Source: a virus. Taken from it: DNA of 64,000 nucleotides. The position numbers were made by a program, and so were the translations under genes. The stretch's first letter is position 1. Each line of letters opens with the position of its first letter. Shown piece after piece: positions 57,575-64,000 of this stretch. The stretch is from positions 23,699 to 87,698 of IMG/VR virus record IMGVR_UViG_3300014838_000016. The stretch is one strand, 5' to 3'. The notes beneath the pieces are model-generated. The model ran no database searches. It saw nothing but the letters and a program-made list of their open reading frames with translations, and was not told where the DNA came from.

Positions 57575-57877
57575 ATGTGGGTATTGCAACTCAATCCGAT
57601 GACCGCTAACGCTGAGCGTGTGGTGCCCGTGGCGTGCGCTGAGACTCTGGAGCAACTACAAGCTTTCATGAATGAGCAGACCGTGGAACCCTATCAGGAT
57701 GGGCAGTGGGGTAAGGTCTTCCGTCAAGGCAGCACGCTAGAGTGGTACAATCCGCCTTTTGGCGATCAGGCTTTCATTGATGTACCCGCCTTCGTGGATA
57801 TCGGCACGGAGGAAGACTGGGCACGGCAAGCGGCTGAGCGGTATCGCCATTTTCTCATGGAAGTCTACCACGTTTAG
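57575..57877 (+). CDS. Hypothetical protein, 100 aa
   Basis: Soluble alpha/beta protein; AAGGAG lies 8 nt before the ATG. Not recognised. Confidence 0.6.
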   Translation: MWVLQLNPMTANAERVVPVACAETLEQLQAFMNEQTVEPYQDGQWGKVFRQGSTLEWYNPPFGDQAFIDVPAFVDIGTEEDWARQAAERYRHFLMEVYHV

Positions 57878-57890
57878 GGTATTAGGGATT

Positions 57891-58196
57891 ATGAGCAAAG
57901 CTGGCGTAACAGGGGTGACCGTTAGCGTAGAGTTCGGCGACACGACCTATGGGGCGGGCTCGAAGAGTTTCACCAACCTACAGGCCAAGTTCTCCGAACC
58001 CACCGAAGAACTGGATGATGTGGTCGATCAGGGACTCGATCTGTATTTCAGTGCTTGGAAAACTCTGCTCGCTGGTCGCTGGGCAACGGGAGTTATTGAC
58101 ACGGAAACCTTCAAAGCTCAGCTTGCCGCCACGACGGAAAAAATCGAGAAAGCCCGCAAGTTCTTGAGAAGGAAGGCGAATGAGCAACAACAGTAA
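57891..58196 (+). CDS. Hypothetical protein, 101 aa
   Basis: Small protein with a beta-rich start and a helical end (TTEKIEKARKFLRRKAN). Overlaps the next gene by 17 nt. No domain recognised. Confidence 0.6.
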   Translation: MSKAGVTGVTVSVEFGDTTYGAGSKSFTNLQAKFSEPTEELDDVVDQGLDLYFSAWKTLLAGRWATGVIDTETFKAQLAATTEKIEKARKFLRRKANEQQQ

Positions 58197-59244
58197 CGAC
58201 ATTCTTTCAGGGTTCGCGGCAGAAACATTGCTGGGGTCCGACGCTCACGTAATCAAGGAAATCATCGCCCTTCGCGATGATCTGCGGTATTCCTCCAAGG
58301 GGAACGAAATCTCGTTGGATGACGCTTTCATGCAGTTGCAGCAAGCAGTCGATTCGCTGCCCAGCATCGTGCTGGATATGGATGTTCCTCCGGGGACGGA
58401 AAACGAATACCTCATCCGCCTATCTACCGCCCAAGAGAAGGTTCTGGACGATTGTGATCGTGTTTTACGGCGGATTCTGGAGTACCAATCCAAGCTCAAG
58501 AACGCGGAACGCTCCATCAAGAAATATAAATCCGACTTTATGGCGTGGTACATTCTGGCTGCGTCTTACGTGGTTGCCCAGCATAAAGTCAAATTTGGGA
58601 TGCCGCAAATCAAGCAGCTTGCCGAGGCGGAATTCACCCGCCTGATCGATGATGTGGATGTGCAGGTGGATAATCTGATTAGCTCCGTGGAGCACCTGAC
58701 CGAGGAAGCCCGCCAGCACAAGAAAATTCAATCCGAAAAACACGGTCTCGGCAAGGATCAGGCCAACGCAAGCTGGACAAGTAATCTAGGGAACCCCAAC
58801 GGAATTGCCCCCAACCGTGCGGATGATATGGCGCAAGTTGAAGAGGATGAAGAGGAAGACGAGGTTCCAGCGTTCGTTAGCCGTTCCCCACAGGTTGGGT
58901 CTGCGTCCGCCGTTTGTGGAGACGCCGAAGCAGTCATTGCCAGCATCCCCGAAGTCGTAAAGAACACGAAGATCGTCACGTCAAATCAAGACCTGCTGGA
59001 CGAAGCGGAACCCGGGGACACCGTGATGCTTCAGTTCCAAGATAAAGTGCACGTGACGGAAACCATTCGGGATACCGTGAAGATCACGGGACCAGCCACA
59101 CTGCCGCCCGCCACACCAGAGCAAGTGGCGGACTTCCTCAACGAGGATGATGCTCCCAAGCAGGCCGCTGTAATGGCGGCTGGTGCCTCAACGCTGAAAT
59201 CCCGCAAACGCCTGATCCTAACGGAAGACGAGGAGTTGATGTAA
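58180..59244 (+). CDS. Hypothetical helical protein, 354 aa
   Basis: Residues 1-170 are a long helical domain, 215-240 an acidic run (EEDEEEDE), and the end has a beta hairpin (DTVMLQFQDKVHVTETIRD). Resembles the architecture of the 306-aa protein at 52741, without clear sequence identity. Unknown function. Confidence 0.65.
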   Translation: MSNNSNDILSGFAAETLLGSDAHVIKEIIALRDDLRYSSKGNEISLDDAFMQLQQAVDSLPSIVLDMDVPPGTENEYLIRLSTAQEKVLDDCDRVLRRILEYQSKLKNAERSIKKYKSDFMAWYILAASYVVAQHKVKFGMPQIKQLAEAEFTRLIDDVDVQVDNLISSVEHLTEEARQHKKIQSEKHGLGKDQANASWTSNLGNPNGIAPNRADDMAQVEEDEEEDEVPAFVSRSPQVGSASAVCGDAEAVIASIPEVVKNTKIVTSNQDLLDEAEPGDTVMLQFQDKVHVTETIRDTVKITGPATLPPATPEQVADFLNEDDAPKQAAVMAAGASTLKSRKRLILTEDEELM

Positions 59245-59471
59245 TGGGTGAATACAATCACAATTACACTGAGGAAGAAGTCAAGGAACTGCGGGCATGG
59301 AAAGAGTCCGCGATAGTGCAGTTCCGTAAGTCCGAAAAGCTCCACGAGTACGTTCGGCGGCACGGTAGCTATCTGGGCTGGGACCTGTACGACGCGGCTA
59401 TCGATCTTCTCACAAAGAATTGCCCGTGCTGTGGTTATCCGAATTGCGGGCATACACACCCAACACCATGA
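59244..59471 (+). CDS. Hypothetical protein with CPCCGYPNCGH motif, 75 aa
   Basis: Helical N-terminus and a compact zinc-like C-terminus. Starts in a TAATG overlap; its stop overlaps the next ATG (ATGA). Confidence 0.6.
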   Translation: MGEYNHNYTEEEVKELRAWKESAIVQFRKSEKLHEYVRRHGSYLGWDLYDAAIDLLTKNCPCCGYPNCGHTHPTP

Positions 59472-59968
59472 CTTTCTGCGGCACACTCGAACATAATCGC
59501 GGAGCGGGGTTCCTCACCCTTGCTCTGCAATGCGTTGTGCTTTACGATCCTCTTCTCAAGATAATGGACGAACGATATGAGTCCAAGAGCGAGAAAGGAC
59601 AACTGGAGATGTTCCCGCTGACCACCAAGCAGCGGAAAGAGTACGCGAGCCTCGTGAAGACCCTGCGTTATTTCCTCGGTACGTATCGGCGAGAGAGGCT
59701 CAAGACCCTGCCGAAAAAGAAAGACCCGTGGGCCTTCCTTGATGAGACCCACAACTTGGAATACTGCGACTACGAATTCTACGATTTTTGGTACGGCTTC
59801 ATCAGCGGCTTCAAAAATGACTTGGAGTTCGAGAAGCAAGTTGATATACTGGATCAGATAGCTCAAGGTGAATCGCTGAAAGATTACGAGCCCGCCATCA
59901 AGTTCCTGTCCAAATTGAACAGCGTGGCTTTGGGACGGCACAATAGTTATCGCAGAGGGTGCTTCTAA
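59468..59968 (+). CDS. Hypothetical protein, 166 aa
   Basis: Helix-rich protein with several Tyr/Phe clusters; no domain recognised. Ends immediately before the fused endonuclease ORF. Confidence 0.6.
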   Translation: MTFCGTLEHNRGAGFLTLALQCVVLYDPLLKIMDERYESKSEKGQLEMFPLTTKQRKEYASLVKTLRYFLGTYRRERLKTLPKKKDPWAFLDETHNLEYCDYEFYDFWYGFISGFKNDLEFEKQVDILDQIAQGESLKDYEPAIKFLSKLNSVALGRHNSYRRGCF

Positions 59969-61132
59969 ATGCCTCCACTAAAAGATAAGGCAGGTAATAA
60001 GTACGGGCTGCTTCTTGTTTTGCGGCGTATCGGAAAAACAGGGCACACGGCTTTGTGGGAATGCCAGTGTGACTGTGGAAATACAGTTACGGTTTCCGAC
60101 AGGAATCTGGGGGTAACCTCCCGTACAACCAAGAGTTGCGGTTGCTTAAAACGGACGCATGAAAAATCAAAAACCCCTGAATACACCGCCTACTCTGGTG
60201 CAAAGAATCGATGTACAAACCTTAAAGCGGATAAGTATGAGTATTATGGCGGGCGAGGCATTCGCTTCCTTTACGAAAGTTTCGAAGAATTCTGGTTAGA
60301 CGTGGGACCGAGACCGTCCCCTAAGTACACCTTAGAGCGAATAAACAATAACGGCAATTATGAGCGGGGAAATTGCAAGTGGGCAACTAGGGCCGAACAA
60401 CTCAAGAATCGCAGAAAAACCTTAAGGATCGAGCAGTTTTCAGATAAAGAACTGATTTTTGAGTGCCAGCGCCGGGGGCTGTTTGTACCTAATGACGAGT
60501 ATTTAGGGTGGGATGATCTGTTACACCTAATTTCAAACTCCAGTCTAAAGAGGTTATACGAAGACCACACGGAGCGAATCGCGGCTGCTCCCGGTTCAAG
60601 TCATAACCATCAAGCGTGGGTAGGTGGGTACCGAGACCACGTTGTTGAGTGCATGAATATTGCGCGTATTTTGTACGTCAATAGTCCACGAATTTTTCCT
60701 TTTACTTTATCGGACGCCTTACTTGTTATGGCACTCCATGATTTGGAAAAACCGTGGAAGCATCTTCCAGTCCCTAACAACGTGTGTTTGTGCAGTCACG
60801 TCTATGCCGACCATGATCGCACCAATCCGTGGTCAGATGCCGCTTGCAACTACTGCACTGGCGTGCCCCGTAACTGTAACATGTTTCGCCACGTGGAGTT
60901 GAAGACAAAGGAAGATCGTAGGGCTTTCCGCGACGGCATGATTGAAGAGTACGGCATCCTGCTCAGCGACGACCAGAAGAATGCCCTCAAGTACGTGGAA
61001 GGTATCCCCGACAAGGAGTACAAGCCGGGAGACCGTATCATGGGTGAACTCGCGGCTTTTTGTCATAGCTGCGACATCCTGAGCGCACGGTTATGGTATG
61101 ATTGGGGAAAGGAACATTCATGGACACGCTAA
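59969..61132 (+). CDS. Homing endonuclease fused in frame to an HD-domain protein
   Basis: In this 387-aa protein, residues 1-150 match phage HNH/AP2-type endonucleases (CQCDCGN, SCGCLKR, YYGGRGIR, LERINNNGNYERGNCKWAT). Residues 205-275 are an HD phosphohydrolase with His212, His214, His224, and HD at 257-258 with Lys261. There is no ATG, and no strong start with a ribosome site, between the parts. DNA from the start to about 60730 is more AT-rich than what follows. The HD part would remove phosphate from a nucleotide ligand; the fused endonuclease is mobile. Confidence 0.8.
   Translation: MPPLKDKAGNKYGLLLVLRRIGKTGHTALWECQCDCGNTVTVSDRNLGVTSRTTKSCGCLKRTHEKSKTPEYTAYSGAKNRCTNLKADKYEYYGGRGIRFLYESFEEFWLDVGPRPSPKYTLERINNNGNYERGNCKWATRAEQLKNRRKTLRIEQFSDKELIFECQRRGLFVPNDEYLGWDDLLHLISNSSLKRLYEDHTERIAAAPGSSHNHQAWVGGYRDHVVECMNIARILYVNSPRIFPFTLSDALLVMALHDLEKPWKHLPVPNNVCLCSHVYADHDRTNPWSDAACNYCTGVPRNCNMFRHVELKTKEDRRAFRDGMIEEYGILLSDDQKNALKYVEGIPDKEYKPGDRIMGELAAFCHSCDILSARLWYDWGKEHSWTR
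61091..61102 (+). promoter_or_regulatory. Extended -10 candidate (TTATGGTATGAT)
   Basis: TGGTATGAT with the hexamer at 61097-61102, inside the HD gene end. It matches the box at 27036. The ATG at 61120 follows with GGGGAAAGGA. Confidence 0.4.
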
Positions 61133-61404
61133 AACTTCGTACAGTGAAACGACAAGAAGCTGACAGCACGCTTACTGTCGTTGATTTCTTGGACTTGAAG
61201 AGGGGCGATAAATTTCGCCTTTATGAGCCTGAGGGGACTGATCCTCTCCGTAGTATTGAGAACGGCGAAATCTTGTATTTGGCTGTGGATGACGCTTATC
61301 CATTGAAGGGTTCTTACGCGGGTATTCAAACGGAGAGTATTCAAACGGAGCCTTTCACTGATGCCGTGACTCGGGATCACCGCGTGGTGTGGAATCGGGA
61401 GTAA
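61120..61404 (+). CDS. Hypothetical protein, 94 aa
   Basis: Beta-rich protein with a short direct repeat (IQTESIQTE). AAAGGA precedes ATG 61120. Not recognised. Confidence 0.6.
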   Translation: MDTLKLRTVKRQEADSTLTVVDFLDLKRGDKFRLYEPEGTDPLRSIENGEILYLAVDDAYPLKGSYAGIQTESIQTEPFTDAVTRDHRVVWNRE

Positions 61405-61405
61405 C

Positions 61406-61570
61406 ATGTACCTGAACCTACAACTCGGCAATTTTCACGTTATTCTTGGCAAATTAGCAGAGCAAGCGGCGAAAGAAAAACCCGTCAGCAGCCGCATAAA
61501 CATTGAGGATTCGGAGCAAGAAGAATTTTCTCTTGACGATGAATCCCAACTCCGCTACCGAAGTTATTAG
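61406..61570 (+). CDS. Small hypothetical protein, 54 aa
   Basis: Frame from ATG 61406, one nucleotide after the previous stop, to TAG 61568-61570. Helical then acidic (IEDSEQEEFSLDDES). The next gene begins 3 nt later. No family. Confidence 0.55.
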   Translation: MYLNLQLGNFHVILGKLAEQAAKEKPVSSRINIEDSEQEEFSLDDESQLRYRSY

Positions 61571-61573
61571 AGT

Positions 61574-62044
61574 ATGATTCAAATTGTCATTGATCCGCAG
61601 TACAAGGGGCCGACAATTCTCGATTGGGGAACCGCCTCCCGTGATGTTGAGGATGAATTTGTCGAAGTGTGTTGGGGCAACACCAAGTCCGAATTGACCC
61701 AGCTAGAACGTCTGTCTGACTGCAATTTCCGCCTGTTCGTTTCTGACGCTGCCGCTCAAGAACGTGCCGCTACTTCCCTCGGAGATGATATTCAACTGGA
61801 TCAGGCAATCATTTTAACCGCCAAACTCGCCCTGAACACACGTAAGACATACGATTGGCGTAACTTCCTCATCGGCAAACCCATTTCCCTTACCCGCAGT
61901 ATCCTCACGAAGATGAGCGCCGATGCTCTTCGCAAAGGACGACCATCCGCTCTCGCCGATCTTGTAGGTGATTTTGCCTCTGAAAATGGAATAAACCCGA
62001 TTGATGCCGACGTTCTGCTTAGGCTTCGAGTATTAAGAAGGTAA
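61574..62044 (+). CDS. Hypothetical protein, 156 aa
   Basis: Alpha/beta protein with no recognised motif. A ribosome site is not obvious; coupling to the previous stop is likely. Confidence 0.6.
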   Translation: MIQIVIDPQYKGPTILDWGTASRDVEDEFVEVCWGNTKSELTQLERLSDCNFRLFVSDAAAQERAATSLGDDIQLDQAIILTAKLALNTRKTYDWRNFLIGKPISLTRSILTKMSADALRKGRPSALADLVGDFASENGINPIDADVLLRLRVLRR

Positions 62045-62054
62045 GGAGTCCATA

Positions 62055-62279
62055 ATGGGCAAGATAAACGTGCAGCAACCCGAACCCCCCATCCCTGCCG
62101 AAGTCATGGCGCAGGCGATCATCGACATCTCCGATGGGATGAAAAAGCTTAGCAATTCTGGCTTAAAGCGCAAGGCCGTAGTTGCGCTCATCCATGACCA
62201 AAGCAAGATCAGCAAACGTCACATCGAGATCGTGCTCAACAACCTCGAATGCCTACGACAAGACTGGTGTACTCGATGA
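62055..62279 (+). CDS. Hypothetical helical protein, 74 aa
   Basis: Two or three helices, basic. AAGGAG precedes the ATG. Its stop overlaps the next ATG (ATGA). Unknown. Confidence 0.6.
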   Translation: MGKINVQQPEPPIPAEVMAQAIIDISDGMKKLSNSGLKRKAVVALIHDQSKISKRHIEIVLNNLECLRQDWCTR

Positions 62280-62806
62280 CCACCACAATCCTTAAAGATT
62301 ACACTCTCGCCCGCGTCAATCATTATCGCTGTGACCAGCCCGCAGGCAAGTGGGGGACTTCAACCTACGTCTGGGTTCCTAAAACCATGACCACGGAAGA
62401 GTTTGAAGCCCTGTGCGAAAAGGCTCGGAAGGCGTACTTCGACGCAGAGGATGCGGCCAAAAAGTTAATGGGAACCCCCGCTCCGGGTTACAGCCCTCGA
62501 TACGATCAATACCCCGACAAAACAGTAGCCGAGGTTAAGGCAATTTACGCCGCCGAGGTCGAAGAGTGGAACAAGCGCAGCACGGCGGTTCAAGCCGAGC
62601 AACGTACCTTCGCACAACTCCTGAAGGATGTTAGTGACGGTGTGGTGCTGGGTTTTTGGGACATCGAATTCCCAATCGATGTGGAAGTTCATTGGGGACA
62701 TCACCATGGCGTGGATATCGCCTATGGCGAAACTAAGATTACCAGCCCCGCGCCTGCAACGATGACATTCGACGGGCAACCCGACATGGAAGTGGATGGT
62801 CTGTGA
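62276..62806 (+). CDS. Hypothetical protein, 176 aa
   Basis: Helix-rich middle with a His cluster (HWGHHHGVD) near the end. Starts in an ATGA overlap. No known domain. Confidence 0.6.
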   Translation: MTTTILKDYTLARVNHYRCDQPAGKWGTSTYVWVPKTMTTEEFEALCEKARKAYFDAEDAAKKLMGTPAPGYSPRYDQYPDKTVAEVKAIYAAEVEEWNKRSTAVQAEQRTFAQLLKDVSDGVVLGFWDIEFPIDVEVHWGHHHGVDIAYGETKITSPAPATMTFDGQPDMEVDGL

Positions 62807-63072
62807 GCAAGTTCGATGTCTTCCGAGCCTTGCTTTCTGAACCCCACCTAAGGACGTGTATGAAAAAGCCTAAGAAATCGTGGAAAATAACGGGGCAGCA
62901 GGTCGCTCCCATGCCCTACAACGCTATGGGTCAGGAGTTGACGTTCTACCTCGAACAGATACCCGAGTCCAGCCAGCCGACCATATTCATCTCGGCGTAT
63001 TGTCACGACAAGGGTGACGCGGCGTTTATCGAAAAGACCGCCAAAGAAATTGAGCGGCGACTGAATGTTTGA
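62803..63072 (+). CDS. Hypothetical protein, 89 aa, GTG start
   Basis: GTG 62803 overlaps the previous stop. Beta-alpha protein with a basic centre; not recognised. Confidence 0.6.
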   Translation: MSKFDVFRALLSEPHLRTCMKKPKKSWKITGQQVAPMPYNAMGQELTFYLEQIPESSQPTIFISAYCHDKGDAAFIEKTAKEIERRLNV

Positions 63073-63337
63073 CGAAGAGAGCTTCGAGTTTCCGCGAAAA
63101 TGGTTTGACAAGAAGCAGTACGCGAGGGTGGACCCGAAGACGGGGGAGCCTCAACTGGTTCGTGTGGACCCGCACATCACGGACGCCAATGAATTCGTGC
63201 CCAACGTTGTCGATATCACCATCGATGATGGTGTTACAATGGTGATGGACCGCGATGCGGCGGAAGAGTATCTTGAAAACACCTGCTGCGTGCCGATGGC
63301 TATTTTTGCGAAGTACAAGCAGGGAAAGACCAACTGA
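63065..63337 (+). CDS. Hypothetical protein, 90 aa
   Basis: Acidic protein that overlaps the previous gene by 8 nt; ends in a TAATG-like overlap with the next. No motif. Confidence 0.6.
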   Translation: MFDEESFEFPRKWFDKKQYARVDPKTGEPQLVRVDPHITDANEFVPNVVDITIDDGVTMVMDRDAAEEYLENTCCVPMAIFAKYKQGKTN

Positions 63338-63531
63338 TGAACAACGATTGGAACCCCAAGCATTTCGACGAGAACGGCAACGAGTATGAACTCGACGAAT
63401 ACGGTACTCGCAGACCGCCGATGCAAGCCGAGCCTAAGAAATCTAGCAGTGGCTTTACCCACTACGATACCAGCCAAAGTCACTGTGGTTTGTGTGGCAG
63501 CTTGACCTGCAATGGGAGTTGTTTCAAATGA
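63337..63531 (+). CDS. Zinc-knuckle protein, 64 aa
   Basis: C-terminal HCGLCGSLTCNGSCFK is a compact four-Cys/His knuckle. The rest is polar and likely flexible. Stop overlaps the next ATG (ATGA). Confidence 0.6.
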   Translation: MNNDWNPKHFDENGNEYELDEYGTRRPPMQAEPKKSSSGFTHYDTSQSHCGLCGSLTCNGSCFK

Positions 63532-63893
63532 AAAGACCTAAAGACGTTCCCAAAGGGTCACAACCCGTTCAGCTTGTCGGTACGGGCAAGAGCAATAAAA
63601 GCGGTAAAGATACCATCCTTTGGGTCGGCCCAAACCACGGCAAGCTGGGTGTGCTCGTGCTCAACCCCGATGGTATCAAACGTCTCACCGTGAAGGGGCA
63701 GTTCAAAAGGCATGAATGGGTGCCCGTTAACACGCTGCTTTCCACGGAGACGGCGACCTATAAAGTGTGCAAGCGTTGCGGCTATGTGCAGAATGACCTG
63801 AACAAGGACAAGGAATGCAAGCCGCGCAAGAACACTAAGGGTATCTGGGGTATATTGAGGAAACATGGCAATATCAAAAGTGACTCGCGATGA
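63528..63893 (+). CDS. Hypothetical protein with CxxC ribbon, 121 aa
   Basis: Basic protein with a beta-rich core and CKRCGYVQNDLNKDKEC, a zinc ribbon near the end. Starts at 63528 in an ATGA overlap. Unknown role. Confidence 0.6.
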   Translation: MKRPKDVPKGSQPVQLVGTGKSNKSGKDTILWVGPNHGKLGVLVLNPDGIKRLTVKGQFKRHEWVPVNTLLSTETATYKVCKRCGYVQNDLNKDKECKPRKNTKGIWGILRKHGNIKSDSR

Positions 63894-64000
63894 TGTTGAA
63901 GTCAAGCGTTTAATTTGTCACCAGTTGGAGATCGGGGCAGCGGCGATGCTGTCGGACTTTGCTCGGAAAAACCCACAGTTTGGGGGCTATGCCCGTAACG
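63865..64000 (+). CDS. Partial hypothetical protein, N-terminus only
   Basis: ATG 63865 has TTGAGGAAAC upstream. 45 codons are visible before the window ends (MAISKVTRDDVEV...). Not recognised. Confidence 0.5.
   Translation, partial: MAISKVTRDDVEVKRLICHQLEIGAAAMLSDFARKNPQFGGYARN

Noticed and set aside
60560-60640. GGTTCAAGTC resembling a tRNA T-loop
   Set aside because: It lies inside the HD-domain coding sequence and no acceptor or anticodon arms fit around it.
59969-61132. Intein inside the HD protein
   Set aside because: No intein splice-junction residues or Hint motifs; the endonuclease part is at the N-terminus, not internal.

Overview
This window looks like an accessory stretch of a large tailed-phage genome (Caudoviricetes, probably a jumbo phage). 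It is packed with short genes that overlap at ATGA, TAATG or GTGA junctions. There are eight homing-type or resolvase-type endonucleases, phage fibre repeats, a lysin-like gene and a T4-type RNA-repair set. I see no terminase, portal, capsid, polymerase, tRNA, integrase or CRISPR array. The host is not identifiable from sequence alone; a DUF5715-like peptidase and one zinc-ribbon protein resemble Acidobacteriota proteins, but that is only an inference.

Layout. 1-3459 (+): small hypothetical genes ending in a minimal Pth2 peptidyl-tRNA hydrolase. 3456-5080 (-): a four-gene operon from a strong promoter. 5215-8653 (+): a secreted DUF5715/M15-like peptidase with a 43-aa lipoprotein candidate, then small genes and an HNH endonuclease. 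8659-25424 (-): a virion or adhesin block of six large low-complexity proteins (231, 1295, 260, 844, 266 and 412 aa) and a 1502-aa fibre, interleaved with a family 2 glycosyltransferase, an HNH protein, a DUF1360-like membrane protein and a zinc-knuckle peptide. The 844-aa protein carries an ice-binding-type (DUF3494) beta-solenoid domain. 25680-64000 (+): about 90 small genes with islands of recognisable function.

The main functional island is RNA and translation maintenance: polypeptide deformylase (33468), polynucleotide kinase-phosphatase (35163), T4 Rnl1-type RNA ligase (37406), CCA-adding tRNA nucleotidyltransferase (39485) and an ASCH-domain protein (42796), with Pth2 at 3190. Together these could heal and reseal cleaved tRNAs, rebuild CCA ends, rescue peptidyl-tRNAs and process new proteins, which would counter host tRNA-cleaving defences. 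Nearby are a histidine phosphatase, a nucleoside-deoxyribosyltransferase-like protein, an SLOG-fold protein, a ParB-like protein, a SNF2-type helicase and an HD-domain protein fused in frame to a homing endonuclease.

Regulation. Six promoters share one architecture: CCTATCG-like box, exactly 26 nt from its first base to the first base of TATAAT, an extended -10 (TTGGTATAAT or TTGGGTATAAT) and, in five of the six, a start codon 5-6 nt after TATAAT. That predicts leaderless mRNAs for the first gene of each operon, while internal genes have Shine-Dalgarno sites and coupled starts. Weaker variants of the -10 occur before other genes. Other unusual points are a likely ATT start codon on the 1295-aa protein, a probable frameshift near 47565, and several structured intergenic stretches.
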